A stretch of 8,780 bases of DNA. Origin: Acidobacteriota bacterium. Its GTDB lineage: Bacteria > Acidobacteriota > Terriglobia > Terriglobales > Acidobacteriaceae. Below the pieces are notes generated by a model, which saw nothing but the letters and a program-made list of their open reading frames with translations, had not been told where the DNA came from and ran no database searches. The first letter of the stretch is position 1. The number at the start of each line of letters is the position of its first letter. Location of the stretch: positions 1-8,780 of the forward strand of contig JAJZFE010000362.1 in NCBI GenBank assembly GCA_021798655.1, given 5' to 3'. Shown here piece after piece: positions 1-7,200 of the stretch. The position numbers and the translations under genes were made by a program.

Positions 1-2
1 GG

Positions 3-482
3 GCCCGCTCCGTCCACCCCACCCAGCCACTCACCAGCGGCGTCTGGTCCGGCAACTGGAGCGACCCCGCCCAGGAACGCCCCGTCACCAAAATCCAACT
101 CGCCGAGTCCGACATCATCACCTTCCACAACTACGGCTGGCCCGAGGAGTTCGAAGCCCGCATCCAAGAACTCCAGCCCTACCACCGCCCCATCATCTGC
201 ACCGAGTACATGGCCCGCGGAGCCGGCAGCACCTTCGACAACAGCCTCCCCATCGCCAAAAAATACAACGTAGGCGCCATCAACTGGGGCCTCGTCGCCG
301 GCAAAACCCAGACCTACCTCCCCTGGGACTCCTGGCAGAAACCCTACGTCCTCTCCCAGCCCACCGTCTGGTTCCACGAGGTCTTCCGCCAGAACGACAC
401 CCCCTACCGCCAGCACGAGGTCGACCTCATCCGCCAACTCACCGGCAGAGGAACACCCTCACCAACCCAAACCGGCCAGTAG
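3..482 (+). CDS. TIM-barrel glycoside hydrolase (GH5/GH2-like), C-terminal fragment
   Basis: The reading frame is open from base 3 to the TAG at 480-482; the start is upstream of the window, so only the last 159 residues are seen. The fragment reads through DIITFHNYGWPEEFEARI, then PIICTEYMARG, then GAINWGLVAGKTQTYLPWDSW. This is the end of a (beta/alpha)8 barrel of the clan that includes GH5 and the GH2 catalytic domain. The Glu of TEYMAR (codon 204-206) sits where the catalytic nucleophile at the end of beta7 is expected, and the NWGL tryptophan where the beta8 active-site aromatic is expected. Such proteins are often annotated as cellulase-family or GH2 TIM-barrel proteins and hydrolyse beta-linked polysaccharides; the true substrate cannot be read from this fragment. 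The protein ends about 35 residues after the barrel in a Pro/Thr-rich tail. The gene converges on the minus-strand gene ending at 644. Family assignment is fairly sure, activity is not. Confidence 0.75.
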   Translation, partial: ARSVHPTQPLTSGVWSGNWSDPAQERPVTKIQLAESDIITFHNYGWPEEFEARIQELQPYHRPIICTEYMARGAGSTFDNSLPIAKKYNVGAINWGLVAGKTQTYLPWDSWQKPYVLSQPTVWFHEVFRQNDTPYRQHEVDLIRQLTGRGTPSPTQTGQ

Positions 483-529
483 CGAACCACAACCTGCTCC
501 TCGTCGAATATTGTCATCCTCCCCCACTT

Positions 530-562
530 TGGGTGCCCCATGTCTCGCTTCTGAGACATGGG
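530..562. repeat. 33-bp intergenic hairpin repeat, copy 1
   Basis: A 33-base sequence identical to 3932-3964 and in the same orientation. It begins TGGGTGCCCC and holds an inverted repeat: CCCCATGTCTC (536-546), loop GCTTCT (547-552), GAGACATGGGG (553-563). That is an 11-bp perfect stem here; the last pair uses base 563, just past the shared core. It lies between two convergent genes (ends at 482 and 644), where a bidirectional terminator would be useful, but no T-tract follows on either strand. The location, exact duplication and perfect stem resemble REP-type dispersed palindromes. The REP interpretation is inference. Confidence 0.8.
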
Positions 563-643
563 GGTTATGTCCTACTCCCCAACGTCGAGTCCGGTCAGCC
601 GGGTGGCCCATATATTGCAGAGCAACCTGCCCACCCGATGCCA

Positions 644-2131
644 TCACCGTGGAAGCGTATCGGCACGAGGATAGTACGCCACCAGCAACGCTCCCTCGTC
701 CGGGTCCAGGCGAGTGGCCTCATAATCAGCTCCGTCTCCATACGTGACAATCGTGCTTTCAAAGTAAAGATTCACCTCGTCGGCTGCATCGACCAGGCCG
801 AGATAAAGACTCGTATCTGGTGAAATCATCAACACGCCATGCCGACTTCTCGGTTCCATGTGGAGGCACACCTCATGCTGGCCCGTCGCAATCGGCTGCG
901 AATACCAAGAACTGCTCCGCAAAGAGGCCACCCACCGACCGTCCAGTCCCGCGTTCACCGCGTTGTACCGATGCAGCCGCTTGGTGTCCGACCGCAACAG
1001 AAAGAATATCCGCGGTGCCGCTGGCGTTCCCATCCCCGGGTCCATCGTCGGTGCCGTTGCCGTGCTGCCTGCTGCTGGTAATCCGCACCCACGAAGCTCA
1101 TCCGGCGAAGCATAATCGTTCCGCCGGGTCCACCGCTTCAGCGCCTTCGCGTCTGGCGTATCCGACTTCGGCATCGCCGCAATTCGTCGCAGCCACACCG
1201 TCGCAGCGCTACGCTCCACCGGCTGTAGCGTGCTTGTGTCCACAAAGTAAGTCTTGCCCGCAACCACATCCAATTGGCCCACATGTAACGTCGGCTTCAT
1301 GCCCAGAAAAAGCTTCGAGGCAGTGCAAAACCGATGCACTCCAGGTTCCATCTGCGTGGCGATGTACGACCTCTGCTGTGTCTCGCCTATCCATCTCCTA
1401 TCGACAGCAACCTGTATCGGGCCTCCTTGCCCGCCAAACTGCGGAATACCCCAAAAGAAATACACCAGCGCCTTACCCGCCTCCGCAGGCCCCGGCAGCT
1501 TCGGCGGCGGCACCGGACCACTTGGCATCTGGTTAGGGTCGGCACCGCACGCCGCCTGCGCCTCCGCCGTCTTCCACAACTTTGGTATTCCCGACGACGG
1601 CAGTGCCTGTACATACATCGCACCGTCGTCCGCGCTGATCGCCCGCAGCGTAAACACTCCCGCAATCCTGACTGTCTGGTTGTAGAAGAAGTTCGACTGC
1701 CCCGCCACCGCATCCACACGCGCCAGCAGCACCGCATGCTTGGCGTGCGGCAAGGCTCCCCTCACCTTGGCGGCCACACACAGATGATGGATCCCCGGCG
1801 TCACATCCACATAACTGTATCCATACACCTTCTGGTGATTCACGCCGAACCACTGTCCATCCATCCCCAGTCGCACCGGCTCTCCAAGTGAGCCAAACAA
1901 GCCGCGCGTCTCGGTGATCACATACACCCGCGCCATCCCCGGCTTCAGCGCAGCCTCCGCGTCGTGGCTGCCTGCCGAGGTCTGCATGCCACTCGCCCCC
2001 TCCGCACCGCACGCCGCCTGCACCATCGGCAAGCTGTAAGGATCAACTACCGGCGTCTGTCCCGCCAGCCCGATCCCACCACCAAGCACGAGCAACGCCA
2101 CCCCAGCCATCCGCAACATCATTCGGCTCAT
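644..2131 (-). CDS. Secreted protein with three Cys-paired DUF2846-like repeats
   Basis: A 495-residue protein of unknown function. The ATG at 2131 is chosen because it begins a typical Sec signal peptide (MSRMMLR, then AGVALLVLGGGIGLAG, cleavage near residue 24) and has AAGGTGAG just upstream. The frame stays open to 2359, but that 76-residue extension is Arg-rich and would bury the signal peptide. The mature protein is three repeats of about 150 residues. Each has a first Cys (C41, C195, C349, exactly 154 apart), a strand-rich core with D-G/R-x-W (MDGQW, VDRRW, LDGRW), then PG-x-H-x-x-C or its variant (C118, C269, C422), then a V-x-A-G-x-x-x-F-like segment. The pattern recalls the DUF2846 beta-sandwich found in small lipoproteins. 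Each Cys pair could form one intradomain disulfide outside the cytoplasm. It lies 231 bp downstream of the lipoprotein gene on the same strand and may share its transcript. No catalytic motif is seen. Confidence 0.85.
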   Translation of the reverse strand: MSRMMLRMAGVALLVLGGGIGLAGQTPVVDPYSLPMVQAACGAEGASGMQTSAGSHDAEAALKPGMARVYVITETRGLFGSLGEPVRLGMDGQWFGVNHQKVYGYSYVDVTPGIHHLCVAAKVRGALPHAKHAVLLARVDAVAGQSNFFYNQTVRIAGVFTLRAISADDGAMYVQALPSSGIPKLWKTAEAQAACGADPNQMPSGPVPPPKLPGPAEAGKALVYFFWGIPQFGGQGGPIQVAVDRRWIGETQQRSYIATQMEPGVHRFCTASKLFLGMKPTLHVGQLDVVAGKTYFVDTSTLQPVERSAATVWLRRIAAMPKSDTPDAKALKRWTRRNDYASPDELRGCGLPAAGSTATAPTMDPGMGTPAAPRIFFLLRSDTKRLHRYNAVNAGLDGRWVASLRSSSWYSQPIATGQHEVCLHMEPRSRHGVLMISPDTSLYLGLVDAADEVNLYFESTIVTYGDGADYEATRLDPDEGALLVAYYPRADTLPR

Positions 2132-2134
2132 CCG

Positions 2135-2156
2135 CTCACCTTCAGCACACCTCCTT
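2135..2156 (-). promoter_or_regulatory. Two tandem Shine-Dalgarno sequences before the triple-repeat protein
   Basis: Reading the minus strand, a full anti-16S match AAGGAGGTG (2156-2148) is followed by a weaker AAGGTGAG (2142-2135) and then the ATG at 2131. The strong site is 16 bases from the ATG, too far for normal use. It is 8 bases from a GTG (2139-2137) that reads GTG AGC GGA TGA, and this TGA overlaps the gene's ATG. The weaker site is well placed for the ATG and fixes the start. Whether the three-codon GTG frame is translated is unknown. Confidence 0.45.
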
Positions 2157-2362
2157 GGACGATTCTCCGCTGTGAAGGCCACCTCACGACCCTTACCCAT
2201 TCTCAACAGCCTGCCTCGAAACAGGTGTATTCGATTCCTCGCGACAGAGATTGGGGCGGAAACTTCAGGCAGTAAAGGTGATCGAGGAGATCGAGGCATG
2301 GCGTGCCGAGTACGCAACGAAGAGGAACCCCTGTCTCGAAGGCGAAACCCGACTTCCAACGC

Positions 2363-3829
2363 TCAATGCCGATCAGGAGCGCCACCGCGAAGCTGTACCG
2401 ACGGCGTAGTTATAAAGGTACCGCTCACAAGGTAGACGCCTGCTCCTTGTTGGCTCCCTTGTGTGCTCGCGGTCAGCACCGCCAGACCGTTGCTACCCCA
2501 GCGAATCAGCTTGACCGGCATTCCGGTTACGCTCGGGATATCCACGGAGCCCAGCAGCGCATTCGTTCGCACATCAAAGGCTTCCAGCGTCATCTGCTGG
2601 CTCGGAGCATTCACCGGGGTCGTTAAAACCCAGACCATGCCCAGAGTGTCGTCCACAGTCAGCACCGTACTCTGGCCCGAGAATATACCCCCTGCCACAA
2701 CATTCAGTGGCAGATGTGTGCCGATCGTGTTGTTCGATGGATCGAAGATATTTCCCTCGTAGCCATACACGTCGCCGCTCACTGCGGAATACTGTATAGC
2801 CCCCATCATCAGCGGTTGTGAGGATGAAGTCAGTTGCACCCCACTCGAACTGACCCCGAGGACCAGTACCGGATAAGTCGCGCTTTGCGGGTATGCACCG
2901 TAGATAGCACTGCCGTTTGGGTTCCACGCCAGCGACGAAAGCGGCTCCGGATAGCCCGTTGGGCCAGACGACGCCGTCGGGCGCTGCGTCGGCCCATCGT
3001 AAACTGCAACGCTCCCTGCCTGGCTCACCGATGAGGAACGTGACACCGCAATCGTCGCCGGACTTCCCGGAGCCGCCTCAAGATCCAGTGCAGAGTAGGG
3101 CTGCCCCGACGGGCTTGACCCCAGAGGAATCGTGATATCCGGTGCGAGAGTCGGCAGAGAGAATCGCTGCACCGAACCATTTTTGTCTATCCCGGCAAAC
3201 AGCCATGAGTCATCCGATGAGACCGCCAGATGATTGGCACCCGGCCCCGCGCTCACCGACGTGCCCAACTGTCCCGTCATGGGATTGAGCGCTGTGATCG
3301 TATTGGGATTCGTCGGGTTTGTCCCTGCGACAGAAAGATAAATCTGCCCCGACATTGCGTCCCACACCATGTCGTTTGCCTGAACCGCAACGGTTGATAC
3401 CGTAATGCCTGCGGTTCCGGGCTGTGGCGCGGGATTGATGGTCAGATTGGCCCCAAAGTTCAGGGCGTTTGGGACCGGCGTTTGTACGACCAGCGTTGCT
3501 GCTGTAGGAGCATTACTTACGCTGATCAACTGACTCGGTACGGTCGCCGTCATCTGCGTCGGCGAGATGTACGTCGAAGCCAGTGCCGTGAAGTCCCACT
3601 CTACCGTGTCTCCCTGGGCGAAGTTGGTGCCGGTAACGGTCACGGTAAAACCCGGGCCCCCTGCCACCACACTGGCGGGGCTCACGCTGGTGACGTCCGG
3701 TTGGCCGTTCGCGGGTTGCGGGCCCAGGCCGGTGTTCCCGCCCAAAGTCCCGGTGAAGGCCGAATGTCCGCACCCGGCCAACGTTGAAACCAGCAAGCCG
3801 ACCGCAACCCCCGAAAAAATAGCCCGCAT
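2363..3829 (-). CDS. Lipoprotein with IPT/TIG domain and beta-propeller-like region
   Basis: A 488-residue protein. Residues 1-20 form a lipoprotein signal (MRAIFSGVAVGLLVSTLAGC) with lipobox LAGC, so Cys20 should be lipidated and the protein membrane-anchored. Residues about 44-132 match an IPT/TIG immunoglobulin-like fold (PDVTSVSPASVVAGGPGFTVTVTG, here abridged from its start, then NFAQGDTVEWD and a TATVPSQL strand). From about 140 to 475 there are repeated strand-turn units such as NDMVWDAMSGQIYLSVAG, LAVSSDDSWLFAG and LAWNPNGSAIYGAY, typical of YncE/SMP-30-like propellers. TIG-plus-propeller lipoproteins are common in Acidobacteriota and are usually left as hypothetical; binding or scaffolding at the surface is a guess. 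The ATG has GGGGAG four bases upstream. A promoter lies at 3890-3918. The C-terminus is short and unremarkable, and I see no terminator between it and the next gene. Confidence 0.88.
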   Translation of the reverse strand: MRAIFSGVAVGLLVSTLAGCGHSAFTGTLGGNTGLGPQPANGQPDVTSVSPASVVAGGPGFTVTVTGTNFAQGDTVEWDFTALASTYISPTQMTATVPSQLISVSNAPTAATLVVQTPVPNALNFGANLTINPAPQPGTAGITVSTVAVQANDMVWDAMSGQIYLSVAGTNPTNPNTITALNPMTGQLGTSVSAGPGANHLAVSSDDSWLFAGIDKNGSVQRFSLPTLAPDITIPLGSSPSGQPYSALDLEAAPGSPATIAVSRSSSVSQAGSVAVYDGPTQRPTASSGPTGYPEPLSSLAWNPNGSAIYGAYPQSATYPVLVLGVSSSGVQLTSSSQPLMMGAIQYSAVSGDVYGYEGNIFDPSNNTIGTHLPLNVVAGGIFSGQSTVLTVDDTLGMVWVLTTPVNAPSQQMTLEAFDVRTNALLGSVDIPSVTGMPVKLIRWGSNGLAVLTASTQGSQQGAGVYLVSGTFITTPSVQLRGGAPDRH

Positions 3830-3849
3830 ACAACTCCCCTGCGCTCAAT

Positions 3850-3861
3850 AACTCCGGAGTT
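3850..3861. promoter_or_regulatory. Perfect 12-bp palindrome in the leader of the lipoprotein gene
   Basis: AACTCCGGAGTT is its own reverse complement. It lies between the predicted promoter (-10 at 3890-3895) and the ribosome binding site, about 20 bases before the start codon. A downstream operator for a dimeric repressor is possible. With no loop it would make a poor RNA hairpin. A chance occurrence is also possible, since only one copy is seen. Confidence 0.25.
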
Positions 3862-3889
3862 CAGAACCGGACGTGAAGCGCGACAGGGA

Positions 3890-3918
3890 TTTATAGCACT
3901 GGAGCTTATGGCCTGCAA
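3890..3918 (-). promoter_or_regulatory. Sigma70-type promoter for the lipoprotein gene
   Basis: On the minus strand TTGCAG (3918-3913) and TATAAA (3895-3890) are separated by exactly 17 bases. The -10 matches the consensus at five of six positions and the -35 at three of six, including TTG. Transcription would start near 3883, giving a leader of about 55 bases before the ATG at 3829. It is the best promoter-like pair I found in the window; no start site has been mapped. Confidence 0.5.
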
Positions 3919-3931
3919 CTTGACGCCCAGC

Positions 3932-3964
3932 TGGGTGCCCCATGTCTCGCTTCTGAGACATGGG
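3932..3964. repeat. 33-bp intergenic hairpin repeat, copy 2
   Basis: Identical over 33 bases to 530-562 and in the same direction. The stem is CCCATGTCTC (3939-3948), loop GCTTCT (3949-3954), GAGACATGGG (3955-3964), 10 bp and perfect. The outer C/G pair of copy 1 is lost because T3965 follows. It lies 14 bases upstream of the predicted -35 box of the lipoprotein gene and downstream of the mannosidase gene. It could therefore insulate the two transcripts, though no T-tract is present. Confidence 0.8.
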
Positions 3965-4084
3965 TTCCAAGCCACCCCCCCATACCCCTGTCAACCCCAC
4001 CTCACCCGCAACCCAAACAAAATCAACCACATCCCCCTGAACAACCAGTTCCCCTCAACCCGCTATACTTAAACCAGCAAACCA

Positions 4085-4116
4085 AAAGTCCCCCAGCCAA
4101 CAGGCCGGGGGGCTTT
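4085..4116 (-). terminator. Rho-independent terminator-like hairpin after the mannosidase gene
   Basis: The stem pairs 4085-4098 with 4103-4116 around the four-base loop AACA. It has 14 positions with one A·C mismatch and one T·G wobble, and a core of five C-G pairs. Read on the minus strand it ends CTTTTGGTTTG, an imperfect T-tract as expected for a terminator of the mannosidase transcript. On the plus strand it ends CTTTCGC, which is poorer. The hairpin is 163 bases or more beyond the mannosidase stop codon, so the 3' untranslated region would be long. Confidence 0.6.
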
Positions 4117-4138
4117 CGCACTTAACCCCAACAGATAC

Positions 4139-4217
4139 AAGACTTTACAAATAACACGTTTAGAATCAAGACTTTGCCACGCAAGTCCAGACCTAAACCC
4201 AATCGAATGAAGACTTT
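4139..4217 (-). repeat. Degenerate AAAGTCTT tandem array
   Basis: On the minus strand AAAGTCTT occurs three times, at 4217-4210, 4175-4168 and 4146-4139 (steps of 42 and 29 bases). Each is followed by similar T/G-rich sequence: CATTCGATTGGGTTTAGG, GATTCTAAACGTGTTATT and GTATCTGTTGGGGTTAAG. The units are diverged copies rather than exact repeats. They follow the mannosidase stop codon directly after a G-rich hairpin. I recall similar AAAGT-TTGATTCTAAA strings between genes in Acidobacteriota, but cannot confirm this here. Function is unknown. Confidence 0.55.
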
Positions 4218-4230
4218 GACGCAAATAGCC

Positions 4231-4258
4231 GGGGGAGGGGGGATAGCCGATCTCCCCC
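4231..4258. terminator. G-rich hairpin just after the mannosidase stop codon
   Basis: GGGGGAG (4231-4237) can pair with CTCCCCC (4252-4258). An alternative fold pairs the G-run and GAT (4237-4244) with ATCTCCCC (4250-4257) around AGCCG, with one G·T wobble. It begins 20 bases beyond the stop codon on the minus strand. There is no T-tract after it, so it may protect the 3' end of the message or slow transcription rather than terminate. Confidence 0.35.
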
Positions 4259-4278
4259 ATCCCTCAGTGGCCACCCAT

Positions 4279-7200
4279 CTACTTCGAGGAAGCCACCGCC
4301 GCATCATGCGCATAATCCACCCGCACCGAAAGAATCTCGTACGGATGGATCGCCACACTCACCGTATTGCCAACCACCGGCAGAGCAGCGCCCAGCGGCT
4401 TCTCCATCAGGTTCGTCTCCGTCGCAGCCGTCGCTCCCGGCGGAACCGTAAACTTCACCGTCGACTCCTTCCCGGCCCACTCGAACACTCGCAGAATCAG
4501 GCCATTGTCGTCCTCGGCCTTCTTCACCGCGGTCAGCACCACGTTCTCCGGAGCCACCGATAGGTACGAGTGCTCCAGCGGCAGGCTGCCCGTATGGGCC
4601 TGCACCTGCATCCCCTGCAGCCCGTAGTTGTACTCGTAGCCCGCCCGCTCCGTCAGCGCCTGCTTCCACGTCCCTGCATGCGGATACAGCGCATAGCGGA
4701 AGTGCTGGTGCCCCCGGTCCGCCTCCGGATCGGGCCAAGTCGGCGAGCGCAGCATCGTCAACCGCAACACGTTACCCGCGGCGTCGTACGCATACTTGGC
4801 CTCGTTCAACAGGCTGAAGCCGTGCTGCCCATCGCCCAGGTCCGCCCACCGCATCGCCGGAACTTCAAACTTCGCCTGCTCCCAGCTATTGGTCCGCAGC
4901 GTAGTCCGGTCGATCGTGCCATACGGAATCTCGTACGTCGCCATCGGCCCGCTCGCTGCCAGCGGAAACGCTGCCTTCAGCAGCACATGCGTCTCATGCC
5001 AGTCGATGTCGTTCACCACATCCACCATCTTTGCGCCGGCATCCAACTGGATATCCTGCACAAACCTGGAGCTCTGCCACGTCCGGCTCACCCGGATCAC
5101 CGCCCGCATCGGCGTATTCTCCACCAGCTTCACGGAGTCGACCTCCGCGATCGGCGTCATGTGGTTCAGCGTCCCCGGATCGATGTTCCACGCATCGTAG
5201 TCCTTCGGCGTGTCCTTGAAGGTCTGCAACTGGTTCCCGCAAGCCCCCTTCGCCAGACTCTCGAAGTTAGCCTGCTTGTCGAACAGACTGGTAATGCAGC
5301 CCGTCGCCGGATCTACCACCACCCGCAGCGCAGCGTTCTCCATCGTCAAGCCGCTGGCCGACTTGTCACTCGCCTTCAGATCGCTGGCAAACGGCTTGGC
5401 TGCAGCCACCACATGCAGCACCTCGTAGCCCAGCGAAGGCACATCCTTCGCCTCCACCAGCAGCGTGTAGCGATTCGTCTTCGCATCCCGCGAAACCACC
5501 GACGAAGGCACCACCCGGTCATGCCCATCCAGCACCGACACCCCATTCGCCGATGCCCCCGGCATCTGCACCTCCACCGTCGCCACCCCGGTGCGCGGCC
5601 ACGCCAGCGGGTTGAAGATCATCACCGGCACATCGCCGGCGGCCTTCGTATTCACCCCCGCCGCCAGCGTGCCCAGCGCAGTCGACGCAATCTCATCGGT
5701 CTCTAGCCGCACCATGTCGTAGTCCTGCTGCGCTTCCTTGTAGATCACGCCGATACCCGATCCCGCTGCCAGATCGTGAAAGCCGTTGAACGTAATCTTC
5801 TTCCACGCATCCGTGAACTGCGCATTCGGATAGCTGCTGCCGCCCAGCCACGCCAGCGACGCATACTTCTCCGCATTCAACGTGCCCTCTTCGCTCTCGC
5901 GCATATTGCGCTTGTGCTGGGCCTGCGTCGTCATCACGCCGCGGTGATACTCAAAGTACATCTCATCCTTCCACGTCGGAATCGCAATCTTCCCTGCCTC
6001 CGGCGTCGGGAACTTGTACCCCTTGGCAATCGACTCGTAGTTCCACTCCGGCGAGTTGCTCGATACACTCTGCTCCGCTCGCGTGAAGAACGGCTGCGCC
6101 AGCCCATACTGCATCTTCGGCATAATCTTGTCCGGCTGCGACCAGTGATCGCCCTCGTCCAGAATCGCCCGCGTCGGCCCACCGCCATGGTCGCCAATAC
6201 CGTACAGATCCATCATCTCTTCCATCCCCGGTGCCCGCTCACGCGCCGTCACCAGATCCGCGGATAAACGCACCGGATTCAGGTTGCCGTTCGCATAGTC
6301 GTGCGGAAAGTACGTCAGCACCTTGCTGCCATCCGGCGACTCCCACCAGAACAGCTTGAACGGCAACTGGTTCGTATCGTTCCACGTCATCTTCTGCGTC
6401 ACAAAGTAGTCCACGCCGCTGCGCTTGTAGATCTGTGGCAACTGCCAGTTGTACCCAAACGAGTCAGGATTCCACCCAATCCGCACATCCACGCCATACT
6501 GCTGCTGGAAGAACCGCTTACCCAGCAACAGCGACCGCACCTGCGATTCGCCGTCCGGCATATTCAGGTCCGGCTCCACCCACATCCCGCCAACCACCTC
6601 CCACCGGCCCTCCTTGATCCGCCGCTTGATCTCCTCATTCATCGCCGGATACTTCTCCGCAATCCACGCGTTGTACTGCGCGGCAGATTGCGTATACGTG
6701 TAGTTCGGATACTCGTTCATCAACTGCAGCGCCGTCCCAAACGTACGCTTCACCACGTCGACCGTCTCGGTCCAGGGCCACAACCACGCCGCGTCAATAT
6801 GCGAGTTGCCCGTCATGTGGATCGTCGCTTGTTGCAGCAGCGGCTTCAACGGCTCCAGCATCTGAGTCGCCTGCACCAGCGAGGCATCGAACTTCTTCTG
6901 CTCGTCTGCGTCCAGCGCTTTCAGGTCCACTGCAGCAATCGCTTTCTCCAGCGTCGCCATATCGGCAGAGGTGTTCTTCGAGAGCGAAGGAATCAACAGG
7001 GTCGACGAGAGAAACTCCTGCCGCAGATCAACTGGATTCGGACGTCCAGGTGCAAAGTCGATCTTCAGCGTAGCTCCGGCAAACGTCTTCGTGTCCACCG
7101 TGTGTAGCAGCTTTACCGCCACCAGAATCTTGTCGCCCGGCTTGGCCTGATCGAACAGTACGATCGGCTCCAGGTCGTCGCCCAGCGCCACCCGCCGGCT

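Larger units (their letters stand above)
3965..4278. other. Long non-coding stretch between the mannosidase and lipoprotein genes
   Basis: This is the larger part of a 449-bp gene-free gap (3830-4278). No frame here has a credible protein: the short open frames lack ribosome binding sites and low-complexity Pro/Arg runs dominate. From low to high coordinates it holds a C-rich, A-rich spacer, a strong hairpin at 4085-4116, three AAGACTTT motifs at 4139-4217 and a G-rich hairpin at 4231-4258. All of this would be the 3' region of the mannosidase transcript. It is visibly richer in A/T than the coding regions around it. Confidence 0.6.

Noticed and set aside
530..562. CRISPR repeat
   Set aside because: There are only two copies 3.4 kb apart with genes between them, and no spacer array or cas gene.
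820..1536. 238-residue plus-strand open frame opposite the triple-repeat gene
   Set aside because: Ser/Pro/Ala-rich shadow with no recognisable domain or ribosome binding site; the minus strand carries a signal peptide and three aligned repeats in the same stretch.
2132..2359. 76-residue N-terminal extension of the triple-repeat protein reaching 2359
   Set aside because: It is Arg-rich without domain features, would place a clear signal peptide in the middle of the protein, and the downstream ATG at 2131 has a good ribosome binding site.
2203..2385. 60-residue minus-strand frame between the lipoprotein and triple-repeat genes
   Set aside because: It begins at a GTG inside the end of the lipoprotein gene, lacks a ribosome binding site and has no recognisable feature.
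530..3964. Composite transposon bounded by the 33-bp repeats
   Set aside because: The repeats are direct and no transposase or target-site duplication is seen; the enclosed genes look like ordinary chromosomal envelope genes.
4570..5706. 378-residue plus-strand open frame opposite the mannosidase gene
   Set aside because: The product is a low-complexity Arg/His/Pro/Leu chain, a shadow of the GC-rich codon bias on the other strand, with no start signal or domain. The same holds for the frames at 5776-6267 and 6301-7107.
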